Shown here: positions 39,201 through 54,200 of the stretch, piece after piece
How the letters are laid out: each line of letters starts with the position of its first letter
Numbering within the stretch: position 1 is the first letter of the stretch
Origin: Liolophura sinensis
Lineage: Eukaryota; Mollusca; Polyplacophora; Chitonida; Chitonidae
Reading direction: 5' to 3'
Assembly: GCF_032854445.1 (NCBI RefSeq)
Contig: NC_088305.1
Location: 18,711,717 to 18,775,716, forward strand
Length of the DNA stretch: 64,000 bases
Notes under the pieces: model-generated
Told to the model about the DNA's origin: nothing
The model's input: only the letters and a program-made list of their open reading frames with translations
Database searches by the model: none
Translations under genes and position numbers: made by a program

Positions 39201-42200
39201 CTCACATAAATTCACTCATCCCAGACAAATTGTCAGTTGTGTTATTAATTAGCATATCTGAGTCTTCTTGCAGGAGTGTATAAGGTTAGGGAGTGGACCT
39301 TAAATTTTAAAACTAAAGTGTTCTAAATTTTAAATGTATTTTGGAAAAACAGTTCAGTCTTGTTGTTATAAGGGGGAAATGTCTGCTTGATAGAAATGAT
39401 TAATATTTATGGATGTAGAGTTAATTAAATTTTTGAATCACATTTACAGTCAAGTCACATAACTTTGAGATTTAAAAGAATTACTCAGTTGACAACAAAG
39501 AAAAAAAAACAGGGTAGGAACAGGCATGTATCCGTCATGTCCGTGTTTGTCTGTAAAATTTACAACAGAATATTCGAAGGCCTTCGGGAGCCTGCTTGGC
39601 AGAGGTGTGCCAGTGTGATGCAAGAACCCAGGAGCCTCTCGCCAAAGCAGTTGTTTGAGTCTATGGGCAACTCATGGTGGCTTCCTCAGCGGCAGTACGT
39701 GGTAAGATCTGGCAGCAACGTGTGGCTCTGCCCGGTTTCCTCCCACCATAATGAGGGCCGCAGTCATATAAGTGAAGTGTGCTCGAGTACGGCATAAAAC
39801 GAGGCCTGATCTTATATTAAACATAACACTGATAACAGGGCTCTAATCTCTCGTGGCGATTGGCCGTTGATGTAGCCCCTCCTGGAAGCCAGTTCAATTC
39901 ATTGTCATTATATAGTCATCACAAGTAAAATAAACAAATAAATCAAAGGTCTTTATTTGATTGTTCTTTAGCAAAGGTGTGGATACCATGCCCTGAATAA
40001 AGACTAGGAGTAGATTCCCATACTTCTTGCCCCTGGAGAATGCCAGACAGATTATTTCAGCCGTGTGCTGGCTAACACACCTAGATTTTTGTCTCAGGAG
40101 TGCCAAGGAGTGAGATTGTGATTACAGCATGCCTGGATTTTGAAGACCTTCAAGCATTCAGTTTTTGACAATGACACGTAATGCTTTATGGGCACAAATA
40201 AGCTGCGCACCCCATTGACTTGTGATAACTGTATATAATGGCTATGAAATGAATTGGCTTCAGGAGAGGCTACCTCTGCCAATGGCCAAGAGTGATTAGA
40301 ACCTTGTTTATCATGCTTATGGCTTACAAGATCAGACCTTCTTTTTCATTATCCCATCCCCTGCTACAGTAACCCTGACATCACCGCACCCTCCATCTCA
40401 TGATGAACTTGTTCATTACAGCAACAGTTTTGAATCAACATCATTTTTTTAGTATCGAAACCAACTTGGCCATTGTAAAGAGATATTGTACCACTCCCTG
40501 CAATATGTATTTAGTTATTTGACTGTTATTTACCATTGTACTCAAAAAAATTTTCACATGTGTGATGATTGTCAGTTTTGTGAGTGGAAGAAACAGAATG
40601 GACGTGATAAACCTTCAACATCTGGCAAGCTACAGACAGACTTTTCCACTTTTGATTACTCAGTCTGTAACACGTGAGTTTGTGTTGATGGTCACTATGA
40701 AAATCAATGTAATCCTTCAACTTTTTTTGAACCCCTGAAACTGGTTAATCCAACCAATGTAGTTTTGTTTCCAAACTCATGTTTAAAATATGCTTGAATT
40801 GCACTGAAGGTTGCTCCTTCAATTCATGTCAAAAAGGCTGACGATTTAGTGTGTTGATATCAAACTAAGCCCAACATGGAATGAAAGCATAGAAATCTGT
40901 AACAAATTGCCTATCAGAGGCTTGATTGGACTAGCTACTATATTTTATATATACAGGGTGTCCCAGAAGTTGTGCACCATTCTGATTTTAATTTTTTTTT
41001 CTGTGTTTCAGATTTAATACTGATTTTAAATTTTTGCTGATTACTAAAATTACTGATTTTAACTCTGAAGGCTTAAACTCTTCTGTGTAAAGAGCACACA
41101 GGTAATGTCCTCTGAAGGCTTACAATCTTCTGTGTAAAGAGCACACAGATGATGTCCTCTGAAGGGTTAAACTCTTCTGTGTAAAGAGCACACAGGTAAT
41201 GTCCTCTGAAGGCTTAAACTCTTCTGTGTAATGAGCACACAGGTAAAGTTCTCTGAAGGCTTAAACTCTTCTGTGTATTGTGGAAAGAGAACATGTCCTC
41301 TGAAGGCTTAAACTCTTCTGTGTAATGAGCACACAGATAATGTCCTCTGAAGGCTTAAACTCTTCTGTGTAATGAGCACACAGGTAAAGTTCTCTGAAGG
41401 CTTACACTCTTCTGTGTAATGAGCACACAGATAATGTCCTCTGAAGGCTTAAACTCTTCTGTGTAATGAGCACACAGATAATGTCCTCTGAAGGCTTAAA
41501 CTCTTCTGTGTAAAGAGCACACAGATAATGTTCTCTGAAGGCTTAAACTCTTCTGTGTAAAGAGCACACAGATGATGTTCCCTGAAGGCTTAAACTCTTC
41601 TGTGTAAAGAGCACACAGATAATGTTCCCTGAAGGCTTAAACTCTTCTGTGTAATGAGCACACCGATAATGTTCCCTGAAGACTTAACCTCTTCTGTGTA
41701 ATGAGCACACAGATAATGTTCTCAGAAGGCTTAAACTCTTCTGTGTAAAGAGCACACAGATAATGTTCTCTGAAGGCTTAAACTCTTCTGTGTAAAGAGC
41801 ACACAGATGATGTTCCCTGAAGGCTTAAACTCTTCTGTGTAAAGAGCACACAGATAATGTTCCCTGAAGGCTTAAACTCTTCTGTGTAAAGAGCACACAG
41901 GTAATGTCCTCTGAAGGCTTAAACTCTTCTGTGTAAAGAGCACACAGAGGATGTTCCCTGAAGGCTTAAACTCTTCTGTGTAAAGAGCACACAGGTAATG
42001 TCCTCTGAAGGCTTAAACTCTTCTGTGTAATGAGCACACAGGTAATGTTCTCTGAAGGCTTAAACTCTTCTGTGTAATGAGCACACAGATAATGTCCTCT
42101 GAAGGCTTAAACTCTTCTGTGTAATGAGCACACAGATAATGTCCTCTGAAGGCTTAAACTCTTCTGTGTAATGAGCACACAGACAGTGTCCTGTGAAGGC

Positions 42201-45200
42201 TTAAACTCCTCTGTGTAATAAACACACAGATAATGTTCTGTGAAGGCTTAAACTCTTCTGTGTAAAGAGCACACAGATGATGTTCCCTGAAGGCTTAAAC
42301 TCTTCTGTGTAAAGAGCACACAGGTAATGTCCTCTGAAGGCTTAAACTCTTCTGTGTAATGAACACACAGATAATGTTCCCTGAAGGCTTAAACTCTTCT
42401 GTGTAATGAGCACACAGATAATGTTCTCTGAAGGCTTAAACTTTTCTGTGTAAAGAGCACACAGATAATGTTCTATGAAGGCTTAAACTCCTGTGTGTAC
42501 TGAGCACACAGATAATCTTTATGAAGGCTTTAATTTTTATTTGTAATGAGCTCACAGATAATGTTTTGTGAAGGCTTAAACTCCTCTGTGTAATGAACAC
42601 ACAGATAATGTTTTGTGAAGGCTTAAACTCTGTGTAATGAGCACACAGATAATGTTCTATGAAGGCTTAAACTCCTGTGTGTACTGAGCACAGAGATAAT
42701 CTTTATGAAGGCTTTAATTTTTATTTGTAATGAGCTCACAGATAATGTTTTTTGAAGGCTTAAACTCCTCTGTGTAATGAGCACACAGATAATGTCCTCT
42801 GAAGGCTTAAACTCTTCTGTGTAATGAGCACACAGATGATGTTTGTCAAGGCTTAAACTCTTCTGTAATGAGCACATAGATAATGTTTTCTAAAGGCTTA
42901 AACTCTTCTGTGTAATGAGCAAAGTCTTAAATTTTTCTAATATTTTCTGAAGCCGTAAGCTCTTCTTTGTAATGAGCATACAGATGATGTTTCTGAAGGC
43001 TTCAAGTCTTGCGTAATGAGCACACAGATATTTTTTTCTGAAGGCCTAAACTCATCTGTGCAATGAGCAAACAGATATTGTTTTCTGAAGGCTTAAACTC
43101 TTCTGTGTAATAAATACATAGATAATGTTTTCTGAAGACTTAACCTCTCATTTGTAATGAGCACACAGATCATGTTTCTCAAGGCTTAAACTTTTGTGTA
43201 ATGAGCACACAGATCATGTTTTCTGAAGGCTTGAACTCTTGTGTAAAGAGCACACAGATGATGTTTCTCAAGGCTTAAACTCTTCTGTGTAATAAATACA
43301 TAGATAATGTTTTCTGAAGACTTAAGCTCTCCTTTGTAGTGAGCACACAGATGATGTTTCTCAAGGCTTAAACTCTCGTGTAATGAGCACACAGGTGATG
43401 TTTTCTTAAGGCTTAAACTCTTGTGTAATGAGCACACAGATCATGTTTTCTGAAGGCTTGAACTCTTGTGTAATGAGGACACAAGATATTTTTTTCTGAA
43501 GGCCTAAACTCATCTGTGCAATGAGCACACAGATAATGTTTTCTGAAAGCTTAAACTCTTGTGTAATGAGCACACAGATGATGTTTCTCAAGGCTTAAAC
43601 TCTTGTGTAATAAGCACACAGATGATGTTTCTCAAAGCTTAAACTCTTCTGTGTAATAAATACATAGATAATGTTTTCTGAAGACTTAAGCTCTCCTTTG
43701 TAGTGAGCACACAGATGATGTTTCTCAAGGCTTAAACTCTTGTGTAATGAGCACACAGATCATGTTTCCTGAAGGCTAGAACTCTTGTGTAATAAGCACA
43801 CAGATGATGTTTCTGAAAGCGTAAACTCTTCTGTGTAATAAATACATAGACAATGTTTTCTGAAGACTTAAGCTCTCCTTTGTAGTGAGCACACAGATCA
43901 TATTTCTTAACGCTTAAACTCTTGTGTAATGAGCACACAGATGATGTTTCTGAAAGCTTAAACTATTTTTGTAATGAGCACACAGATAATGTTTTCTGAA
44001 AGCTCAAACTCTTGTGTAATGAGCACACAGATGATGTTTCTCAAGGCTTAAACTCTTGTGTAATAAGCACACAGATAATGTTTTCTGAAAGCTTAAACTC
44101 TTGTGTAATGAGCACACAGATAATGTTCTCTGAAGGCTTAACCTCTGTGTAATGAGCATACAGATGATGTTTTCTGAAGGCTTAAACTATGGTGTAAGGA
44201 GCACACAGATAATGTTTTCTGAAAGCTTAAACTCTTTTTGTAATGAGCACACAGATAATGTTTTCTGAAAGCTTAAACTCTTTTTGTAATGAGCACACAG
44301 ATAATGTTCTCTGAAGGCGTAACCTCCTCTGTGTAATGAGCTCACAGATATTGTTTTCTGAAGGCTTAAACTTCTCTTCATAAGGAATACACAGATAGTG
44401 TTTTCTGAAGGCTTAGACTCTTCTGTGTATTGAGCACACAGATAATGTTTCTGAAGGCTTAAATTTTTGTTTAAGAGATGACCCTTTCTAAGAACTTTGA
44501 GTATCACTGATCGATCGATCCTCCTTGTAGGGCAACTTAAGAAGTCTTTGTGAAGTGTGGTTAGTTTCTTAAAGCACTGTTTTAAGACCTTTGTGTGCAA
44601 ATTGAAAGTGCATTTCTACCTTCCAAACTTCAGGTGAAATACTGTATATCTAGTTACACACAAACACATGGTTTTCAGGAATCCCACACTCCAGTTTAAG
44701 AATACTGAATTAAGATTTTAAGTTGAGTAATGTATATTTGATGTTTTGTAGATAGTTTGTAACTTGATATACAATATTTCACCTGAAATCTGGAAGGTAA
44801 AAAATGTGGCTATGGGATTAATTAGTTTTACTAAGGGCATGTTAAATCTCACCGTCAACTCTAAAAGACAGTTAATAGCGAATTGGAAAAAAAAAAGGAA
44901 CACGGAACAGGCACAAAATAGTTTTGCATTGTCAAGGGAATTTCTTCCTTGATGTTTCTATGGAATATTGTTTATGAAATGTTAGAATATTGTGACCGTA
45001 GTAGTAAATTAATATATTTTTACAATAACCAGTTTGTTGCCTGTTCATTGAACCATTTGTTTCTTCTGGCATAAATTAAGCTTGTAGAACTCACATTATG
45101 ATGCTGAAATATACATACATTTTGCATTTTAATTTTTGGAAAATTTTAACTGTTTTGGTAAATTAATTCCTTTTCATTCATTGTGGTAACATTTAGTAAT

Positions 45201-48200
45201 AATAATAATAATTACATAGTAGTTAGTTAATAGTGAATGTGTGATTATCACGAATAATAGGCCATGAATCAAAAGTGTTTAACAAGTGATGACTTACCGT
45301 CAAGTCTTGAAGTCTGAGTTTTACCTCCCTCCATGGCAACGTTGGAAAATCTAAAAGCACCCGGGTAGTTGTGTAAAGCCTTCGACTCAGTTGGACTTCC
45401 CGTAGTTTTTGTGGCATATGCTGTTGTGCTATCCTAATCCTGTCAAACACTTGATCAACTTGATCAAACTGGAGATATCCTTTGATCTCTTTTGTCACTG
45501 GAATGTAGTCAACACTCCTGCCATAAATACATCTGTTTCTTCATTCTTCTCCCTTAGTCCATTTGATACTTAGTGAGAGTGACGAACAGAGAACCACAAA
45601 TAGGAGGTGCGCCTTTTTCTCAAAACACCCTGTTCAGGGTTTTTCGTACAGATATTTCCAGAAGATGCCAGACTGCATATTAGAACATCCTGGTTTGTTT
45701 TATTGGCCTGCCTTTCCTTCGATCATCACTGTCTGTTTTTTTTTTTTTTGCGGGAATCAGATTAAAAGTAGTCATGCACTCATTTTTGTTAAAGCCATCC
45801 ACAGAACTACATTCCAGAAGGGAAAGCTGTGTGACAGTCCATTTGTCAAGCGTCTGAGCTGTAGCTAAACCTCAGAAGCTGACCAGAAATGTTCCCTTGT
45901 CACAATGGTAATTCCAACCCCAATCCTACCCCGTCACAATCAGACGATTCTTCAACATTGATTTTGTCAAAAATGCTGACATGAAAGTTTTTCTTCAGCA
46001 TTTATAATAAGAAGCATGAACAGCAGCAGTTCACAAACAGCTCCTCATAGATGGTTCCATTCTTTTGGATCCAACATGTGTAGATAGGCAGTAGCCAATA
46101 GCTTTATCATTGGCCTCCCATGCTACCCTAGCTGACTCTGCGGTTTAAACCGTGTGGCTGCCTCTGTATGTCATAACCATCTGCTTCTGCCAGGTGTTGC
46201 GAGGCAATGCTCTCTCCTTGTACCGTTAAGGCCATCAACACAAATCAATGCTTCAGCTTAACTCATGGCACTGTAACTCCCAGGAAGCAACAGTTGTGAA
46301 TGGCAGGATAGATAGAGCCTATAGCTTGCAGGCCACACTGGTAGATATTGACGTGGACATAATGATACACAAACGCTACTGGAAACTTTTGACTGGTTGT
46401 CTGTTTTAAGGCATCGTGCTTATAGGCTCTAGCCTGGCCTGCTGCAATTGCACCTGTTGCTCTTGATGTAATTTTGTGGAAATTTATAAGCATCAAAAAC
46501 TGGAACTTATGTTCTGGCTGTTGTGATAACGGATTGACCATGTGTGTTTTGTTGGGAAGTAGCAATTTTGACTCCCTCTCTACCACCCTCCCTCCCTCCC
46601 TCCCAGCCCCGCTTTCCTCGGCCTTTTCGCAGTTTTGCAAGGTGTTTTTTTCAAGCAGATGCTTAGAGCATTATTCTGTGCAGACAAATAAAATTATACT
46701 TTTTGTAACGCTGAAATTGGTCAATCTAGCCAATGTAGTTTTGATTTCAAAAGCAAACTGTAAATGTGCCTAAATTGCACTGAAAGTTGCTCTGCCATTG
46801 GGAAAAGGTTCAGGAGTTAGGGTAAGGGATTTGAGGCATATTGTTTATGTGCTGTACTAATCTGGCCTGATGTTCAGCACCCGTCTTATATTTCTTCATT
46901 TCTTTTAACACAATTCAATTAATCTCCTAAACCAATCATCAGATTTAAATGAAACTTTTCTAAAAGGGCCTAACCATGCTGATTAGGTATACACATAAGA
47001 TCTAAAGTGGACTAACCTGACTTTCAGCCTATTTTTAAATCAATAGTCAGTACAAAAATCTTCCTAATGGCTTGGATGTAGGTAATTGTAAGTCCAGTGG
47101 ACACATACTGTACCATATCTCAAATACTTCGTGGCCAATTAGTCAACATTACATTCACATAGATGATCTGCCAGCAACCTGCTGAAGGTTCTGGGTTTCC
47201 CCCGGGCTCTGCCCGGTGTCCTATCATAATGAGTACAGCGTAAAACACCAATCAGATAAGTAAATAAATGTATGTATGGTTGAGTAACATTGATTTGCTA
47301 ATGTTGTTTTGGACAGATTGGTGATTGGTTGGTTAATATTGATATATTAATGTGGTCTTGGACAGATTTATGTTTGGTTGGTTAACATTGATATGTTAAT
47401 GTTGATTTGGACAGTTTGTTGATTGGTTGGTTAGCGTTGATATATTAATGTGGTCTTGTACAGTTTGTTGATTGGTTGGTTAGCATTGATATATTAATGT
47501 GGTCTTGTACAGTTTGTTGATTGGTTGGTTAACATTGATATGTTAATGAGGGCTTGGACAGGTTTATGTTTGGTTGGTTAACATTGATATGTTAATATTG
47601 ATTTGGACGGGTTTATGATTGGTTAGTTAACATTGATATGTTAATATGGGCCTGGACAAGTTTGATGTGTTAATGTCAGTTATGACAGGTTGGTGATTGG
47701 CTAGTGAACATTGATATGTCCATGTGGGTTTGGACAGATGATATGTTAATCGGAATTGATATCGATATATTTAGCCTGAGATATACATTTTCTGAACTAC
47801 GTGTGACTTGCTAATTAATTATGTAATCATGTATTTCTGGAAAGTCTATAACGTATCTTAGGGCCCACTTGGCCTAAATCAATCAGGTCTGATGGAGTTT
47901 TCACCAACTACGGTTGCTCATTTTTCCTGATCATTGAGAGTTTTGTTGATTTTATAAAGGTGCTGTGATGTTTATTTAGAAGATGGGATGATATCCGCTT
48001 GTAAAAATTTAAGTTTGACTGCTTGTAAATTGACAGACCCTTTCCTTTTTTTTCAGCTGAGAACTTTCTTACAATGGGAAACTCTCGTGAATTATTTCAT
48101 GAACACGGGAGATTTTCTTGCCAAAACCAAAAAAAAAAAACAAAAAAATTTAAGGAAAGAATGTCTCTTGAATGTTGCAATAAATAACATCAGTGAAGTA

Positions 48201-51200
48201 ATTCCTGTGAGAGTAAATATGTTGTCTGGGCTACATTTTATAGGATTACATTCTGGCAGGACTTCTTGTTAACCTCTCAAAACAGTTGGAGTTTGTGCCT
48301 GTTGTAATCCACAACTATGACAACATGCATGGAGTGATACTCTACGCATGACTCAATCATTAGGCTGCTTGGTTAAAACAAAGAAGCCCCACACAGAGTC
48401 TTCTGGGTGCATCGTCCTTTGTCATTTACATGGTCTTAGAGGCCAAACACACTCCGCTTTGAAATCAATACGGACAATTTAATCCTGATCAATGGAAGAT
48501 TTAAAACACTAAAAATACAACGGTTTTTATCTGGAGTTCAACGTTTGTTAAATTGCTTTGCAGCTCTTGGCTTAAGGTAATGGAAATGTCTCCTTTGCCA
48601 CTGCATTGCTCCCATCTGTTAAGTTTAGGGTTTTGTTGCCCTTGAGGAAACAGAAGGAAAACAGAGATATTTGTGCTGTCATTCCGTGATTTTTGTTTTT
48701 TTCGGGGCGTATGTTTGGACAGTAAAAATTCAAGAACGCTTTGGATACCTGAAAACTTGGAAAGTAATGCATCATCTACATATATGTGCGAAAAAACAAG
48801 TTGGCCTCTGTCTGGTTTCCTCCTACCATAATGCTGGTTGCCGTTAAATGACTATGTAAAACTTACCTCACAGTGTTCCAGAGGCACAAATGACACCTCT
48901 TTTAATAGAAATTTCTCAAGGTCGGAAACATTCAGCTCCGCAATTTTCTCCATCCTTTGTCTACTTTAAAAAACTTAAAAACCTTTCTGTGACGCTTCTT
49001 TTGACACATCAAAGTTGAGGGAGACCATGGTCCCAAGCCGGGTCATGTCATATCAGTTGTTAAGTACAACATAAAATGTTTCATGGATTGTCTGTATAGG
49101 ATCTAGAGATGATCCATGGATTGTCTGTAGAGGGTTTAGAGATGTTCCATGAATTGTTTGTATAGGATCTAGAGGTGTTCCATGGATTGATTGTTGAGGA
49201 TCTAGAGATGTTCCATGGATTGTCTGTAGAGGATCTAGAGATGTTCCATGGATTGCTTGTAGAGGATCTAGAGATGTTCCATGGATTGTCTGTATAGGAT
49301 CTGTGATATGTTCCATGGATTGTCTGTAGAGAAGCTAAAGATGTTCCATGCATTGTTTGTATATTATCTAGAGATGTTCCACGGACTGTTTGTACATGTA
49401 ATGGTTCTAGAGATATTCCATGAATTGTCTGTATAGGATCTTGAGATGTTCCATGCATTGTCTGTAGAGGGTCTAGAGGTGTTCCATGCATTGTTTGTAG
49501 AGGATCTAGAGGCATTCCGTGGATTGTCTATAAAGTGTCTAGAGATGTTCCATGCATTGTCTGTAGAGGGTCTCGAGATGTTCAATGCACTGTCTGTGTA
49601 GGATTTAGAGGTGTTCCAAGGGTAGTCTGGGGGCCTCCGTGGCTCAGTCGGTTAAAGCGCTAGCGCAGCGTAATGACCCAGGAGTCTCTCACCAATGCGG
49701 TCGCTGTGAGTTCAAGTCCAGCTCATGCTGGCTTCCTCTCCGTCCGTACATGAGAAGGTCTGTCAGCAACCTGCGGATGGTCGTGGGTTTCCCCCGGGCT
49801 CTGCCCGGTTTCCACCCACCATAATGCTGGCTGCCGTCGTATAAGTGAAATATTCTTGAGTACGGCGTAAAACACCAATCAAAAAAAAAAAAAAAGGGTA
49901 GTCTGTATAGGATCTAGAGATGTTCCATGGATTTTCTGTAGAGGAACTAAAGATGTTCCATGCATGTCTATATAGGATGTGGAGGTGTTCCTTGGATTGT
50001 CTGTAGAGGATCTAGAGGTGTTCCACGGATTGTCTGTAAAGGGTCTAGAGATATTCCATGGATTGTCTGTAGGGGATGCTCCATGTGTTGTCTGTAGAGG
50101 GTCTAGAGGTGTTCCATGGATTGTCTGTATAGGGTGTAGAGGTGTTCATTGGAATATCTGTAGAGGATCAATCTAGGAGTGTTGCTTGGATTGTCTGCAG
50201 ATGTTCCTTAGATTTTACATGTATTGTCTATGCAGGAACTTTGGGCGTCTGCCATGTCTGTAGACTGGTGTATCCATGGACAACATTGAGTCCTGTGTTA
50301 TCTCTTTGGGCCATGTGACATGTTAATATATAATAATTAACAATTAAGTGGAGAGAGATGGAAGATGCGAACTCGTATGAAATTGCAGACACTCTTTAAT
50401 ATTTCAACGTCTGGCTTAATCTTCATGGCCAAGTGTGAGTGACTATAGGTGATAGCCCTGTGGAGTTTATCAGGTTTCAGGACATCTTCAGAACTTGTTT
50501 AAAGGGAGACTTAATCAGTTTCATGTACTAAACTTCTCACACACAAGAATAACTGCCTGACATGAACAGAACCTGATATGCCTGTATATTTCAGGCATAA
50601 CAGCTATAAATAAGCCACCAAACCATGACGGTACGTTCCCTTGGGTCATATACCCATTTGATATATCCATCATATATTGATCATAATGTCCAGTATCATC
50701 TGGGCTGGAAGGAAGCAGTTAGGCCTGTTTATTGGAGTAACAGTCTGTAATGGCCTTAAGCAAGATACAATGTGGCCAGAATGTGGGGTAGAGAACATCA
50801 GTTCACATATCCACCAGTATCACTTTCCGTCAAACTGATTTCTCTGGTCTAAATACTTGGCCATATCAGGAATGACAAGACACTCAGGTGTGACTAGACA
50901 TCTTGTTACAACGCCATATATACAGTGTATTTATAAATATATATGAGAGTTTCTCATTGGCTGATCATAACCGCTTCAGTGGCCTAGTGGTTAGAGTGTC
51001 TGCCTAGAAGTCGACATACCAAAGACCTTAAAAATAGTACTTGGTAGTACCTTGATGGCTTGGCGCTCAGTGCTGAGAGGTAACTGTAACGAAACAGGAC
51101 TGGTTGGCTTAGTGTTAGTATTATGTGACTGGGTAAGGTGTCATGTTTGATGTCTCTGGCAAGATACTTCATTGGTGGCAGCACTTTGGAAAAAATTTAA

Positions 51201-54200
51201 GTACAGTGTTAAACTCCAAGTGTATGTACTGGAGAATGAGATAAATAACATATAAATCAGCCTACTTTAGCATCAAGGTAAATAATCTGTTTTGAACTAT
51301 AGAATATAGGATCACATGATAGACTTATGAAAGAGCTCATAAGTCAGAATGGACAGCCGTCTTTGTCCAGCGCATAGATATGCCTTGAGCTACAGGATAT
51401 GCCTGCTGTGTCATAGGTCTGATCAGCTGGACTGCTATCTTATCTATCAGTTCCTGGCCAAGCTGCCTCTCTGGTTAAGTATGAAGATTAGCTGCCCAAC
51501 AGGTGGAAGCTTCTCTCATCCACGAGGATAGCAACATTTGTTACAGTCTGTTCACACAACTGAACGTTTTACTCCATTTACTAATCTAACATGTACAAAG
51601 TCTTATGGTCGCTGATTAAACAAAAAACAAACAAAAAAAAACAAAACAAGCAAATTGTTGCCATGGTTGATATTTTACAGCTTCCAAAGCAGTTCGAAGC
51701 AAGTAATATCACTCAAGCAGATGGTACATTGTAATGGACACCAGATTGTCAACACAACTACAAAAATACACTTGCTAGCGTGATATGGACCCCTGGAGGA
51801 AGCAGACCATGCTTGTCAAAGCTGGTTAATTTGCTGCGAATATTATGTATTTGAAACAGTGTTGAAGTTCTTTGTTTGGTCAGTATACTGTAGGCTTACG
51901 TGTACATACATATTTGGTGATTAGCCGCGAAATAAAACCGTGAGTGTATGATCCTGTTTATTTATCATTTCGAAACTCTTATACTACACAAAAGGTCAGG
52001 TAAAATTCACTGAAATGCCAAAATACAAGGAAAATAAGCATAATCGATTTGCGTATGTATAAATTAATTCGGTCTGTCATTGAAAGTTGTAAGTAATTCA
52101 CTCTGGAGGTCTGTGTGAATTCAGTGGAGTCCGTCTGCTAGACTAGATTTGGCGGGAGATCTCACAATGAAAACAAGTCACATCAAAGGATAATTCTCTC
52201 CCCATTCAGGGCAAGCCAGACGTACTGTCCCCATCAGCCAAATCAGATTTCAGACAGGGTGCAGTTTCAGTCCACAAATGCTTTCCTTTCATCAAAATAT
52301 TTTTATTGCTTGTAAAATGCCTTGGACTCCAATCTCCGTCCACTTTAAAAGTACAGTGGAAGCTTCAGATTTAGCTCATGTGTGATTGCTTGTTTGAGAC
52401 GGACTGGTATCCTATCCAGCCACATATCACCCATGTGTCCGATCGTTTTTTTTTTTTTTTTTTTTTTTTTGATTGGTGTTTTACGCCGTACTCAAGAATA
52501 TTTCACTTATACGACGGCGGCCAGCATTATGGTGGGTGGAAACCGGGCAGAGCCCGGCGGAAACCCACGACCATCCGCAGGTTGCTGGCAGACCTTCCCA
52601 CATACGGCCGGAGAGTAAGCCAGCATGAGCTGGTCTTGAACTCACAGCGACCGCATTGGTGAGAGGCTTCTGGGTCACTACGCTGCGCTAGCGTGTCCGA
52701 TCGTTGGAACCTCCTGATTATGCCTACATAGCCAGTTGTCCGTTCCTAGAGATTGGACACAATCAGCATGATTGCTAAATCGACACGCCACCTTGTCCAA
52801 TCCAAGGTTCTGAATGATGAGCTCTTCCCTTTCCTGACCATTGTGTGGTAATTGGTAAATGGTCATGCATACATTAACCGCAGTTACGGTTTTATTCTAA
52901 CTGACCGACTGTTTTTCAGACTTAAAATCACGGGATAAAAATACATGACTATTACGATCAGGTCAAGTGACTGCTGATCAGTTGCGTACAGAAATAGTGT
53001 TTCTTTAAAAAAATATCCTAAAAGATGACATGTTTTGATGTATAAAGCATTAGGTTCTTGATGATTTATGTTGTTATTATAGAATTGGCTTACATTTTTT
53101 GCTATTCTAATTAATTCTGGTTAAAATATGTTTAACGCACATGAGAAGGTCTGGCAGCAACCTGCATATGGTCGTGGATTTCCCCCGGGCTCTGTCCAGT
53201 TTCCCACCACTATAATATGCTGGCCGTCGTCGTATAAGTGATATATTTTTGAGTACAGCGTAAAACACCAATCAAATAAAATAAATCAAACAATAAAAAG
53301 AATGCTTAATTGTTTGTGATCTTCATCACCTTAACACGCAGAAAAACAGTAAGCATTGCCAGGAACAAAAAAAAAAAGGGAGTTCTGTGAGAAATGACCT
53401 GCTAACTCCAAAGCTCTGATTTTTTTTTTTACCATTGTTTACGGTCATGCTGTAAAAAAAACAACATGTATCCAGTGTAGTATATACTATGGTGGACAGA
53501 GACTGGCAGTCTGAGGCAGCTTGAGCTTATGATGAGTTCGTGCTGGAACAGTCAAAGGAACTTCTCTAGTGTTGGGAGCACCAGAAATCTCAAGAACGTT
53601 CAAGTTAAACTGTTATACGTAACTTAGAAAAAGTGTTAAATTCCTTGTCATGACAATTTTATCAGAAAGACTGCAGCCAACATTCATACGGATGGTATAT
53701 GCTAGGAAAGAAGCATAATTGCCTTAAATTTATACTACGTGACGACTTTCATGTTACATGACGATTAACTTTGATGTTAAGGATTGCATATATCGTTTGT
53801 GGGTTTAATGGCAAAGTGATGTGTTCAAATTGTCATGAAAAAAAGATATGTTGCTCCAAAAAGAATCCAAGGAAGGGATTGAATCCATTAAGAGGATGTT
53901 CCCCTGCATCCTCAATGTGTTCTTTTTCACTTTTCCTGAATTAAAATCATGAATACTAAAGTGAATTGTGTAGGACTGATTTTGTTTTGGCAGTAATTTG
54001 AAATGGGGATGTTAGTTTTATTTTCATGATTTAAAATGTATAATTAAAGGTTCAAATTGTCTGTACATGCCTCCAAGGATAACCTTGATCTGGCCATTAA
54101 GCAGTCCCTGACACCCAGGTCAATGAAGTTACTGTTTTATATAGGCATTGAATTTTTGCCATGATGTTCACGATAATGAACTTTTGTCGTTTTACAGCAG

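Noticed and set aside
46263-46640. 125-codon frame on the minus strand
   Set aside because: There is low-complexity sequence at its start, no family resemblance, and no convincing donor at its end.
47988-48272. + strand exon after the CCTTTTTTTTCAG acceptor
   Set aside because: The frame runs into A-runs and lacks a donor. It does not match any MLH1 segment, since exon 7 and exon 8 already join perfectly.
49053-49585. Minus-strand frames of 73-144 codons
   Set aside because: They read through the 33-bp (11-codon) minisatellite.
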